DNA from: Pleurotus ostreatus/Saccharomyces cerevisiae fusant
Taxonomy: Eukaryota; Opisthokonta
Assembly (NCBI GenBank): GCA_024196135.1
Contig: JAMQCK010000043.1
Span: forward strand, 1-64,000
Reading direction: 5' to 3'
DNA: 64,000 nucleotides
The notes under the pieces are model-generated. The model was not told where the DNA came from and did not search any database. It saw only the letters and a program-made list of their open reading frames with translations. The number at the start of each line of letters is the position of its first letter. The stretch's first letter is position 1. Positions 21,108-31,337 of the stretch are shown piece by piece. A program made the translations under genes and the position numbers.

Positions 21108-22911
21108 ATGGCCAGCGAAACACCCTACAAGATTAACGTCTCCGACGAGCAAATTGGCCTGCTGAAGGCCAAGCTCGACCTCGCAGTGCTTCCCGACGAG
21201 CTCGACGACGCGGGTTGGGACTATGGCACGCCGCTCGGTGATGTCTCCCGCCTTGTCGACTACTGGAAGGATGGATTCGACTGGAAGAAACAAGAGAGGA
21301 CTATCAACGACGCGCTGCCCCAGTTCACGCGCGACATCGAAGTTGAAGGGCACGGGAAGCTCAATATTCACTACGTGCATAAGCGCAGCGAGGTCAATGG
21401 AGCGGTTCCGCTGCTGTTTGTTCATGGATGTAAGTGCGTTCCTGCAATTTCTCGCAACCGATATATATTTTTGCAGGGCCGGGAAGCTTCCTGGAGGTGA
21501 CGAAGATACTGCCCCTGTTGACACAGAGCGACCCGTCTGCGCCAAGTTTCCATGTCGTTGCGTACAGTCTGCCTGGCTTTGGCTTCTCTGAGGGGGCGAA
21601 GAAGAAAGGCTTTGGTGTTACCAAGATGGCTGAGGTGGGTCCTACTCGTCAAAGTTGTGGTCGGAGCTGTCAATTCCTGGACTTCGTAGGTCGGCCATAA
21701 ACTGATGCTTGCGCTCGGATACGAGCAGTATGGTGAGTCAGCCCATCCGCTCTTCAGTTTCAAGTCCTCATCGACCTTGCAGTCGTACAAGGTACGCTAT
21801 GCGTGCACGACAACGAAACGCTCCCTGTACTCACGTCAACGTAGGAGGGGACTGGGGCTTCTGGGTAAGCAGTATGCTCTGTGTTTGTTTACCTCCGGTA
21901 CTGAACATGGACCAGATTACCCAACGTATAGCTGTCGACTACGGAGGCAAGCACTGCATGGCGTGGCATCATAACATGCCTTGGTACGTTAGTCCCCCCT
22001 TCACCTCCTACCCTCTTCGACTCTTCACCACATACACCCTTCAACTCACGTCTCACACCCAGCCCCAACTTCCTCGACCCTAAGGTCACCTCCCTCCCCG
22101 TCCGCCCCGACGAACGCCCCGGCCTCGAACGCACGCTCGAGATCGACCGCACCGGGCGCGCCTACGGATCGATCCAGGAGACGAAGCCTCAGACTATCGG
22201 ATACGCGCTGGCGGACTCGCCCGTCGGGCTCTTGGCGTGGATCTATGAGAAATTGGTGGCGTGGACCGATAGGTATGCGTGGACGGATGATGAGGGTGCG
22301 TGGATATGTTTGATAGGTGTTGTCTTGCCGTCGTCCTGCGACTGACATACGCACAACACTCTCTTTTGCTATGCGTGCAGCTATATCGCTGACGCCGACA
22401 TCCCTCGCAGTTCTCACCTGGGTCAGCATCTACTGGTTCTCGCGCGCGGGGCCCGCCGCCTCGGTACGCATCTACCGCGAGTCGGTCTACCCAAAGCGCA
22501 AAGTAGTTCACCCGGACGGCGAGACGGTCTGCTTGAACCGCGAGATCCCGCCAGACCCAGCCAACGCGCCCACCATCCCGATGGGCATGTCGCAGTTCCC
22601 GAAGGATATTTATGTGTATCCGAAGTCGTGAGTGGCATGATCCCTTCATCCCCTTCATAGCGGGTTCTTCTATCTCGTCGCATTTCTGCTGCCCGCTGAC
22701 GCCTATACTGCCCTCTGACGGCTATACTGCCCGCTAACAACCCCACAGATGGAAACACACCCTCGGAAACGTCGTCTTCGAAGCCGAGCACGAGAGTGGC
22801 GGGCACTTTGCCGCGCACGAGAAGCCGGAGGCGCTCGTCGGCGACCTGCGAGCGATGTTTGGGAGGGGTGGGCCGGCGTATGGGGTGGTCCCTGGGAGGG
22901 ATGGGTATTGA
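21108..22911 (+). CDS. Epoxide hydrolase, microsomal (EPHX1-like) type
   Basis: Nine exons (21108-21429, 21477-21634, 21690-21732, 21783-21791, 21845-21864, 21916-21983, 22063-22295, 22411-22627 and 22749-22911) give 410 residues. The N-terminal region (about 1-105) has the epoxide-hydrolase N-terminal domain layout ([33 protein letters not shown]). It is followed by the oxyanion-hole motif HGWPGS, split by intron 1. The nucleophile Asp lies in GGDWGF and the catalytic His in SGGHFAAHE. The enzyme hydrolyses epoxides to vicinal diols, usually in detoxification or secondary metabolism. Exons 4 and 5 are only 9 and 20 nt, placed around the nucleophile motif, and skipping either would destroy the active site. 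The dehalogenase-like genes follow on the same strand. Confidence 0.9.
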
Positions 22912-23162
22912 GGGCGGTGCAAGGACAGGCAGGGAGGAAGACGTAGCGATGGGTGAGGATGATGATTGGTGATGTCCTTGTAATCCTCGCGATCCGTGTA
23001 TCATATTCCCGGCGACTGAACAGCAACTTGGACATTCTCACACGACGACGAGCTCCGAGATATCTGACTCAGGATTCTGGTGACGTACGCGAGGTAGTGT
23101 GCCTCCGTATATCGTTGCCAAGTCATGAGACGAGGTCGGTTCCCTGCTTCCTTCCGACCACC

Positions 23163-24282
23163 ATGGATGGCGTCGAGGTCCTCCTATTCGATGTCTTTGG
23201 CACGGTCGTCGATTGGTATGGCACAATCAAGGCCGAGCTGGCGCGGACGGGGGAGGAGTACGGTCCGAGTGGTAAGCGCCGCCTTCATCTACTACCCATT
23301 CAATGCCACTAATGCCCATTCAACCGCTGACAAACCTTCAGGCTCAGAAGATTGGCATTCCTTCGTTACGGAGTGGAGATGGAAATATGATGAGAAGACG
23401 TGAGTTGTCTCCAATCTTTTTGCGTGGGCACAAACAGGGTGCACAGACGTTGACCACTTTGCAGAGATGAGATTGCTGCCAGCGACTCTGCGGAATTTCT
23501 GACCGTCGATGAGATGCAGCGGAAGGTGACTACCGCCTCTCTACAAGTTATTCGCACTACTGAGAAGTCTGGATAGCATCTCGACGAGATCCTCGATGCG
23601 CCGCAGTGGGCGCGCATAGGCAGATGCTGGGATAAGGACGTGCGCGACAAGCTGAACAGCGTCTGGCATAGGCTCGATGGTATGTACTTCGAGTTGAGAG
23701 TGTTATGAGGGTATCCGTTGTGCTGATAGTACTACGCGTCATAGGATGGCATGACTCGACCCCAGGCTTGTATGCCCTCAAGAAGGACTACATAATCGCG
23801 ACGCTGTCAAACGGCAATGTGCGATTGTTGGTGAACATGGTGAGCGGTTAACTGCACTAAGAATGTGGAATAAGACCGAAGCCCTACTTAGGCCAAACAC
23901 GCCGATCTGCCTTGGGACGCTGTCTTCGCCGGCGATATATTCGGCTCGTATAAACCGTGAGTTACCTCAATCCCCCGACGCCTTCTCTTCAAAATAGTTA
24001 ACGTTGGCCAACCTCAGGAGCCCCAAGGTCTACCTCGGCGCCCCCAAGCTTCTCAACGTGCCGCCCGAGCGCTGCGCGATGGTCGCAATGCATATCGAGG
24101 ATCTCAGAGGGGCGGCGAAGAACGGATTGAAGACCATCTATGTTCGCAGACCAGACGCGAATGAGCCGATTGCCGAGCCGGAGGAAGTGAAAGGTAAGAA
24201 GGAAGGCGGGGAGGTGGATGTGGTGGTGGATTCGCTGGTGGAGTTGGCGGAGGTGCTGAGGAAGATCAGGGAGGGTGTGTGA
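23163..24282 (+). CDS. HAD-superfamily hydrolase, 2-haloacid dehalogenase type II-like (copy 1)
   Basis: Seven exons (23163-23271, 23342-23399, 23465-23525, 23577-23679, 23745-23839, 23892-23956 and 24018-24282) give 251 residues. HAD motif I is LLFDVFGTVVDW with the nucleophile Asp. Motif II is ATLSNGN. Motif III is the Lys in GSYKP, followed by PERCAMVAMHIEDLRGA with an acidic residue in the motif IV position. The length suits the family. Type II enzymes hydrolyse L-2-haloacids, but many fungal members have unknown physiological substrates. It is followed in tandem by a close paralogue with the same exon pattern. Confidence 0.85.
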
Positions 24283-24577
24283 TCGCGCGGTGAATGTCCT
24301 TCAGGACTTCATGTTCTGTCCATTGCGAAGGTGCTCTACGAGTTTTATCCGCGGCAATCTCAATCGTAGGTAGGAGATAAAGCCAAGATTAGGACTATGC
24401 TATGCGCCTGGGCGCGTCCACTTACCTTTCGGAGCCGGCGAAGTTCAACAACGCCGGCACATGACCGCGTCTTTATCGTGACCTCATCAGCGTCTGGGCA
24501 TTGAACTGCTTTCTAATCCTCTTGCCTCTTCCTTGACCACTACAATCGCAGCTGTATCACCAACGGCTACAGTAACG

Positions 24578-25637
24578 ATGGAGAACGTGGAAGTACTCAT
24601 CTTCGATGTCTTTGGGACGACGGTCGATTGGTATACGACCGTCTTCGGCGAGTTGAAAGCACTGGGCGAGACGAAGGGGCCTTCGGGTGGGAATTCATAG
24701 CAGCACACGTACTACAGTTGACTGAACGAGGAGACGCACAGGCTCAGAAGACTGGCATGCCTTCGCACAGCAATGGCGAAAGGCTTACATGGACAAGACG
24801 TACGTAGGGATGCTTGTCGAAGCCTTGTGGCGTGCTCATCAGTATCGCAGCCGAGAGTATTCGCAGACGGCGACTGACCCAGAGAAGACGCCAAATGTGG
24901 ATGCGATTCATCGAGAGGTGACGATATATTTCCAAGTGAAAGGCCGGGAGCGCTGACTGTTGGGATGTAACAGGCGCTGGAGAACATGCTCGCTTCTGAA
25001 CAATGGGCGCACATCGGCAAGCACTGGGACACTGATGTACGAGAGCAGCTCAACACGGTCTGGCATCGTCTCGGAGGTGAGCAAAGACAGCCTCTGAGCA
25101 ATGAGAGGCAACTGAATACTTCAGGCTGGCCGGATACCTCGAAGGGCTTGTACGCCTTGAAGAAGAGCCACATCATCGCCTCGCTGTCCAATGGCAATGC
25201 GCGATTGTTGGTCGATATGGTAAGCTGTCTTAGCGCTTTGTTCTAATATACGCGCTCACCTCAAGTAGGCGAAGCACGCGGACCTTCCTTGGGACGCTGT
25301 CCTTGCTGGCGATATCATCGGATCCTACAAGCCGTGAGTTTTGCGCAGCCGTTTCTCGTGACTACGAGCTCAATGCCTCTTCAGAAACCCGAAGATGTAT
25401 CTCCAGACCGCGAAGTTCCTCGGTGCGCCACCTGAGAGATGCGCGATGGTCGCATGTCATCTGTGGGACTTGCGGGGAGCGGCAAAGAACGGGCTGAAGA
25501 CCATCTACGTTCATCGCGATGCGAAGGAGCCCACCGATGAGACCACGGATGTGAAGACAAAGGCTGAGGGAGGAGAAGTCGATGTAGTCGTACACTCTTT
25601 CACCGAGTTGGCGTCTATACTTGAGAAGAGCAAATGA
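24578..25637 (+). CDS. HAD-superfamily hydrolase, 2-haloacid dehalogenase type II-like (copy 2)
   Basis: Seven exons (24578-24686, 24742-24799, 24851-24917, 24974-25076, 25125-25219, 25269-25333 and 25385-25637) give 249 residues. Intron positions and phases are identical to copy 1, so this is a tandem duplication. Motif I reads LIFDVFGTTVDW, motif II ASLSNGN, the Lys lies in GSYKP, and the C-terminal motif is CAMVACHLWDLRGA, closer to the usual form than in copy 1. Exon 3 is the most divergent part between the two copies. The stop codon (25635-25637) lies 6 bp before an inverted-repeat element. Confidence 0.85.
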
Positions 25638-25643
25638 TCATTA

Positions 25644-26099
25644 CAGCCAACGGCAAAACGCTAGACTCAACTCGCGCGGAGATACGTGGCTGACGTCAGC
25701 AACTCCCACACCTCGACGAGGGCCTTCCCAGCGGGTACGATACCTCATTCACATCGGTATGGACTATATTTTGCCCTCACGCAGCCCCACGAAGCTCTTG
25801 CGCCCTCGTAACTCTGAGATTTGGAGGTGCGGGTGAGGTTTGTGAGAGGTTGCCACAAATTCGATGTGATCACGTGGGACCGCGCGACCCTCAGCCACAA
25901 ATGGCGTTCCACAGTCGCGAAAAAAATGCTGCATCGCGTGCGTTCTGTGTCAGAAAACATTGTCATGGGCTATATGTCCTGTAGGGGGAGGGTAGAGGAG
26001 CCTGCAAAGGTCGTGCAGAGCCCTCCCGGTGGCGTGGGATCTGCTGACGTCAGCCACATATCTCCCCGCGAATTGAGTCTAGCGTTTTGCCGTTGGCTG
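25644..26099. mobile_element. 456-bp MITE-like element with about 70-bp terminal inverted repeats
   Basis: The left end starts CAGCCAACGGCAAAACGC and the right end, reverse-complemented, starts identically. The two ends match over about 56 bp with three mismatches and more loosely to about 70 bp. TA is present on both sides (25642-25643 and 26100-26101), as expected for a TA target duplication. The interior has no coding frame of note. Each arm contains the perfect palindrome CTGACGTCAG (25690-25699 and 26044-26053), the core of CRE/ATF sites. The element occupies nearly all the space between the stop of HAD copy 2 and the thymidylate synthase ATG. Confidence 0.85.
26045..26052. promoter_or_regulatory. 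CRE-like palindrome TGACGTCA upstream of thymidylate synthase
   Basis: This is a perfect TGACGTCA 129 bp before the thymidylate synthase ATG, inside the right arm of the MITE. A second copy lies in the left arm at 25691-25698. bZIP proteins of the ATF/CREB type bind this sequence in fungi. A role here is inferred from position only. Confidence 0.4.
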
Positions 26100-26180
26100 T
26101 AAAGTGTGGCGCGTAGAGACACGCCTCGTCACGTCACGTCCGCGTCCCGTAACGCATAATTGAACTGCTTGTCCTGAACC

Positions 26181-27197
26181 ATGTCCGCCTCGACGTCGAC
26201 CGCGAGCGAAACCCGACGCGAAGAGCGCTCAAAACATGACGAGCACCAGTATCTGGAGCTCATCCAACGCGTGATGGAGACCGGGGAAGTGCGCGCAGAT
26301 CGCACCGGCACTGGCACGATCGCGCTGTTCGCGCCACCGAACCTACGCTTCTCCCTTGCCGATTCAACCCTCCCTCTCATCACTACCAAGCGGACATTCT
26401 TGCGCGGGATAGTGGAGGAACTACTCTGGTTCATCCACGGTTGCACCGACTCTACCGTTCTCTCGCGCAAGAAGGTCACGATCTGGGACGGAAATGGATC
26501 GAAGGAGTTCCTCGAAGGGCGCGGGCTCGGGCACCGTAGGGAGGGGGACCTCGGGCCCGTATACGGCTTCCAATGGCGACACTTCGGCGCAGAGTACAAG
26601 GACGCGGACGCAGACTACACGGGCCAGGGCGTCGATCAGCTGCGCGAGTGCATCCACAAAATCAAGCACAATCCCACCGACCGGCGAATCATCATGAGTG
26701 CGTGGAACCCCAAAGGTACGTCACTACCGGTCTCACGCGCCACTGCCCTCACTTACAAACCGTTCTCTTCTCTTCCAGATATACCTCTGATGGCCCTCCC
26801 GCCCTGCCACCTGCTCTGCCAGTTCTACGTCCACCTACCGCCGGCCGGCGCGCCCGAAAGCCAAAAGCCCAAACTGTCGTGCCTCATGTACCAGCGCTCG
26901 GCGGACCTGGGCCTCGGCGTGCCCTTCAACATCGCGTCCTACGCGCTGCTCACGCATATGATCGCCCGCGTCACCGGCACGGACGCGCATGAGCTGATCA
27001 TCCAGCTGGGCGACGCGCACGTCTACCGGGACCATGTGGAGGCGCTAAAGACGCAGCTGCAGCGCGAGCCGCGGGCGTTCCCGAAGTTGAGATGGGGGAG
27101 GGAGGATATTGATGACATCGAAGACTTCAAGTACGAGGACTTTGTGGTGGAGGGGTATAACCCGCATCCGTCAATACCTATGAAGATGAGTGTATGA
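26181..27197 (+). CDS. Thymidylate synthase
   Basis: Two exons (26181-26715 and 26779-27197) give 317 residues. The enzyme converts dUMP and methylene-tetrahydrofolate to dTMP and dihydrofolate. Visible family features are the N-terminal RADRTGTGT loop, the FIHGCTDS segment, GPVYGFQWRHFGA, the RRIIMSAWNP phosphate-binding stretch, the catalytic Cys in LPPCHLLCQFYV, and YQRSADLGLGVPFNI with the nucleotide-binding Asn. The C-terminus IPMKMSV is the conserved end of the enzyme. Read through, the single intron would also stay open, but it breaks the conserved NP-K-D-I-PLM run, so splicing is required. Confidence 0.96.
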   Translation: MSASTSTASETRREERSKHDEHQYLELIQRVMETGEVRADRTGTGTIALFAPPNLRFSLADSTLPLITTKRTFLRGIVEELLWFIHGCTDSTVLSRKKVTIWDGNGSKEFLEGRGLGHRREGDLGPVYGFQWRHFGAEYKDADADYTGQGVDQLRECIHKIKHNPTDRRIIMSAWNPKGTSLPVSRATALTYKPFSSLPDIPLMALPPCHLLCQFYVHLPPAGAPESQKPKLSCLMYQRSADLGLGVPFNIASYALLTHMIARVTGTDAHELIIQLGDAHVYRDHVEALKTQLQREPRAFPKLRWGREDIDDIEDFKYEDFVVEGYNPHPSIPMKMSV

Positions 27198-27545
27198 TGG
27201 GTTGGCCATTTGTAACTGGATTCTTCGTATCTATCGATATTGTTGTACGCTAGACGTCCTTCCCCTGCCCATCGATGGAATGGGTACGCAAGAATCACCT
27301 GTGAGATTCGTCAAGGTGCCCGAAGTAAGAGCGGTGGCTGAATGCAGGCTATTCGTCCTCGCAGCAGATGCAAAAGCCTGTGATTGTATGTCCAGGTATC
27401 ATTATGGTTGGTCTCCAAGATATGCAGGGAGTACAGTATGTAGAATACTACATGCGTACGGTAAAGTGTGTATGTATGTACGGCTAGGTAGGGAGGCCGG
27501 TACAGATGAACAGTCCATTGAATCCAAATCCGTGTGGCAGAAGCA
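27198..27545. other. Convergent intergenic region
   Basis: This lies between the 3' ends of thymidylate synthase and the F-box-like gene. It is AT-richer than its neighbours and should hold both polyadenylation regions. A long plus-strand frame that begins here is the antisense shadow of the next gene. Confidence 0.5.
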
Positions 27546-28967
27546 CTACTTGGCCTCCTCGCCACTTTTAGTCCTCGTCCTCCGCGCGACGTCGAAAGCC
27601 GAGCCGAACCCGAAGCCACTGACCCCCGGTATGTGTGTCCGCTGGTGCAGCATGATTTCGTTCAGCTCCGAGAGAGACGGCATCCGCGATATCGATTCCG
27701 CCTTCAGCAGGCTCTCTCGCTCGGCAGCCAGCCGCACCACCTCGACCTCGGGCCGGGCGTCGTGCATTTGGCGGGCCGCGGCGTCCGAGAACTCGACGCT
27801 GGTGCATACGCGCCGCAGCCGGGGGCACAGGAATTCGCCGTCCTGCTCGGCACTTTCCTCTTCTGCGACGCGGAAGCGGGAGGAGAGCAGGGTGAGCATG
27901 CGCTCGACGGGCGTGTGCGCGAGGCGAATCTCCTCGAGAGAATACAGGCGGCGCAGGCAGGTCACCCAGCCCCGGCATTGCGCGGTGCGGTCATCCTCGC
28001 CGGTCGCAATGTTTGTGAGGCCGAGGGTGCGCGGTGTCTCGCGGCCTGCGCTCCGGATGACGAGGCGCCAGATGGCATCGCAGGATTCGGCGGAGGCGTG
28101 CGGCCGCTTGGAATCGAGGTCGTTGAGCTTGAGAACATCGAGGATGGGGGCGGAGAAGAAGTCGAGAAGGCGCGGGAGGTTGTTCGCCCAGAGGGTGAGA
28201 GTCCGGAGGGCGGGGAAGACGACGGGGTCGCAGGGGAGCGCGCCGGATACGCGTGATTTGATGTGGATGCTTGTCAGGGATGCGGCGGCTTCGATGATGC
28301 ACGCGAATTCTGAAAGAGTGAGGGGGGTGGCGGCTAGGGGGCGGATTAGGTACAGCTTGCGGAGATTGGTGAGGGGGGCGGGGACGGCGGGCACGGCGGA
28401 CGTGTGCAGGCGGAGGGTGCGGAGGGAGGTTGGTAATGATATTTGGAATGACGGGGCGCGGGATGTCGAGGATGCGCCGGTCTCCGGAGCGACTTCGAGG
28501 ACGAGGTGGTGGAGGCCGTGCGGCGCGGTGGCGAGGTCGGGGAAGAGGGAGGAGAAGTAGGTCGACGCCGCCGCCTGCGAGGGGCAGCGGACCTTCATGG
28601 ACGGTATTCGATCGCTGTGTTCGCGGATCAGCGACGTCACCGCTTCATGGACGTGCACCCCCTCCTCGCCCGCCTCCAGCGACACCTCGACATCGACGGC
28701 ACACGACCGTGATCGATCCAACCAAAGCGCAGTCTTGCCAAGCGTCTGGGCGTCGTTGCCCGCCTTCATATGCAGCACCAGCCGGTTCCACGCCGAGGGG
28801 GTCGAATGCGCAACGCGGTGGAATGAGTGCGAGACGGCAGCTAGCAGCGCCGGCGCTTCCGGCCATTGTGCGGTCGCGCAGTATATGATCTCTGCCAGCA
28901 CATCGTCCGGCGCCGTGCCAAGGGATGCCATCGCAGAGGGAGAAGTGTGGGAAGCGGAAAGGGGCAT
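27546..28967 (-). CDS. F-box-like/LRR-like protein
   Basis: This intronless gene encodes 473 residues with an ATG at 28965-28967. The F-box-like region is near the N-terminus (PDDVLAEIIYCATAQWPEAPALLAAVSHSFHRVAHSTPSAW, residues about 20-60). A long Leu-rich part follows with LRTLRLHTSA, LRKLYLIRP and LRTLTLWANN spaced like degenerate LRR units. It differs from the other F-box genes here in having a diverged F-box (no R-R-L-P start) and very GC-rich codons. A scaffold role in substrate recognition is inferred. Confidence 0.7.
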   Translation of the reverse strand: MPLSASHTSPSAMASLGTAPDDVLAEIIYCATAQWPEAPALLAAVSHSFHRVAHSTPSAWNRLVLHMKAGNDAQTLGKTALWLDRSRSCAVDVEVSLEAGEEGVHVHEAVTSLIREHSDRIPSMKVRCPSQAAASTYFSSLFPDLATAPHGLHHLVLEVAPETGASSTSRAPSFQISLPTSLRTLRLHTSAVPAVPAPLTNLRKLYLIRPLAATPLTLSEFACIIEAAASLTSIHIKSRVSGALPCDPVVFPALRTLTLWANNLPRLLDFFSAPILDVLKLNDLDSKRPHASAESCDAIWRLVIRSAGRETPRTLGLTNIATGEDDRTAQCRGWVTCLRRLYSLEEIRLAHTPVERMLTLLSSRFRVAEEESAEQDGEFLCPRLRRVCTSVEFSDAAARQMHDARPEVEVVRLAAERESLLKAESISRMPSLSELNEIMLHQRTHIPGVSGFGFGSAFDVARRTRTKSGEEAK

Positions 28968-30192
28968 TGGGGACGCTTCCCTCGTGTATATACGATGAGG
29001 AAGATACGAGGTGGGTTGGGGTTCTTCTCGTGGCGGCGCCGGTCCGACGCGTCGAGCGCAGCAGGAGCTTCAACGCAACAAGCCTGCAGCAGAAGATGTG
29101 AGAACGTCATGACTCGCGTTGCATGAGAAGTACGACCGACCGTGGAGTAAGGCGGGGTAGCAGAAAAGGCTTGGCGTCTCCCTCGTGGGCGGCTCGGTTA
29201 TCTGGGAGGAGGAGGTCCCGCCGGCGATGGTGGAGGTGCTTTTGAAGGAAGCGCTTCGAGGATGAGAAGCGGCGTTTGTGCTGCCATCGGAATTGGTAGA
29301 GGGAGAGAATTGGTAGAAGGATAATTGTATCGATCAGGGCAAGCCAAGGATTTGGTTGCCGGGCAGCCTTGTGATGCACGTAGGAGTCATCCCTTCGCTG
29401 GCGGGATCTTCGCGGCGGTCCGTAAATTGCCCTGGAATGCAGTGGAATGCACGGTGCAGTGGCACACGACTACAAATGGGGGCGGGTGTCGCTCTGCAGT
29501 CCGAGGCCTAGACTGCGCGGGAGCAGACTGTGGGCCTCGATGAGTACGTGAGACTGTGCGTTGGCAGGCAGATTCGCCTCCGACAAGCGCGTATAGCATT
29601 GCGCTCTCTGACAGCAGTCCAGACTGTGGACGATGAATCGTTGATGAACGCCACGGTGAGAAAGGAAGGCCTTTGGGTGCATGGTTCAACTTTTCGGATC
29701 ACGTGTGCCGCGTGGTGAGCTGATGCGCCAATCAGCGCCCGTCTTCGAGGCCGAAAAATCCTCCAGACGCCTCGCTCGCTGACTAGCGCGACGTCTCACA
29801 GCATTGGAACGAGGCTATTTACCATTTGCCCTTTCGCTGTGAGGAACTGGGCAGGCCTCTGCTGCGGACGGGTGTAAGTTCCTGGCTATGCGGGCGAGTT
29901 ACGTCCCAAGCAGCGCCCGTAAGCGCGTAAGCTTTCCATCCGAGCACTGGACTTGTCGACGATTCGTCGGGCACATCACCCTGCAGCCCGTCCCGATCAG
30001 AGAAGGAAAAGGGTTCCGAAGCTGCGCGAACAAGGAAGTCGAAGCCTTCTGTACTCCGAGGTCCTCTTATAATCACACCAGGGATGCCGTTTTTAAGGTC
30101 TTTTGCAGTGTTACACGACAGCATATGCACATATGGGTAGTGGCAAAAGGGAGCACATGAAGGGCATAGATAGGAAAGGGAGGACGAGACGC
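28968..30192. other. Long intergenic region
   Basis: About 1.2 kb without a supported gene. Open frames on both strands are short, start without ATG or lack any recognisable pattern. It includes the promoter of the F-box-like gene and the 3' flank of the P1 gene. Confidence 0.4.
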
Positions 30193-30830
30193 TTAGTCGA
30201 AGAGACCGAAGCCCTGGGCAAGCGTGTAAGCACCCAGCCTCAAAAGCACCAAAGACACGCCCACGTACCATGTCGTCGTCAGACTCCTCCTTCTCCTCCT
30301 CCTTCTTCTCCTCCTCCTTCGGTGCCTCCGCGGCGGCAGCGCCACCAGCAGCGGCCGGGGCAGCGCCGGATGCGGGCGCACCGCCGCCGGAGCCGACGTT
30401 CAATAGCAAGTCCTTGACGTTCTTGCCCTCCAGCGCCTTCGCGAGGAGCGATGCCCATATCGGCTCGAGCTCGACGCCCGCACCGTTCGTCAAGGCGAGG
30501 ATTTTGTCGGACTGGGGATCGAGTTAGATCGCTGCATAGGGCTCCGGATAAGAAGTAAACACACGGTGATTTCAACGCCATCGTCGGCGAGGATGAGGGC
30601 GGCGTAGGTGGCGGCGAGCTCTGCGGTGGCCTAGAGAAGGGGAGAAACGCGTAAGAGACTGCTGGAGGGCGTATTCGGATGGGGATGGAGGGATTTGGGT
30701 GCAGATTCCGCTGAGTGCACGGATCGTCATCTAGCTGGCGGTACGCCAATCCAGCGCGTACGCGGCATCATCGCGCGTAACTTCTGCATAGATGCATCGA
30801 GGAGGCCGTCTGGGACGCTGTACTGACCAT
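30193..30830 (-). CDS. 60S acidic ribosomal protein P1
   Basis: Four exons (30830-30828, 30630-30565, 30511-30269 and 30213-30193) give 110 residues, the normal P1 length. The N-terminal helices read [21 protein letters not shown], then [19 protein letters not shown] and [15 protein letters not shown]. An Ala/Gly-rich hinge and a Glu/Lys run follow, and the conserved C-terminus is ESDDDMGFGLFD. P1 and P2 form the ribosomal stalk that recruits translation factors. The coding part of exon 1 is only the ATG, followed directly by GTCAGT. Exon 4 encodes just GFGLFD and the stop. The exon 1 assignment is inferred because no other in-frame ATG precedes exon 2. Confidence 0.9.
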
Positions 30831-31337
30831 TTCGACAGCGAGGGAGTCCGAGGGCGAGGGTGGTGACGAGGGACGCAAAGGTTGGCGGGACTTGGCTGTT
30901 GATCAGAGCTTTTGCACGCTGCCTGATTGATCAGATCGGTTCGGCAGTTTCCGAACCTGAGTCCACAAAGTCCATCTCTAAATTCCAGGTAGCGTTCTTC
31001 AAGGCAAAGTCCTTGAGGACGTAGAATGTGTACAGTGTCCTCCCTCCGAAGCAAATTCTGGAGGAGGGGCAAATTGCATGGGATGTGCGCACAGTACATG
31101 GGCCATTGAAAGGGCAATCCGCATTGTAAAGCTACACACGGGAATTAAGCTGTTGTTGTCCTGCCCTGAGGATGGTACGAGTTTCTTTAGAGGTATATCA
31201 GCCACGGTAATGGCCTCGCATTGTCAGGACTTGTCTTTCCCTGTCGATGTCTGGCGGACATATCGGGCCGGTATCCCGCTGCTGAAAGCGGAAGGTCCAT
31301 TGTTCTCGGCAATTTTCCCTTATTCTTCCCCTCCATC
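30831..31337. promoter_or_regulatory. Divergent region between P1 and Mrt4
   Basis: The start codons of two ribosome-related genes face away from each other across about 500 bp, so shared regulation is plausible. No coding frame is credible. A GAACGTTACC-type ribosomal-gene motif was looked for and not seen. Confidence 0.4.

Noticed and set aside
26835..27035. Minus-strand frame in thymidylate synthase
   Set aside because: It is antisense to highly conserved catalytic sequence.
27190..28560. Long plus-strand open frame of about 456 codons
   Set aside because: It is the antisense shadow of the F-box-like gene on the minus strand; its composition is Arg/Ser-rich with no domain, and GC-rich codons keep the opposite strand open.
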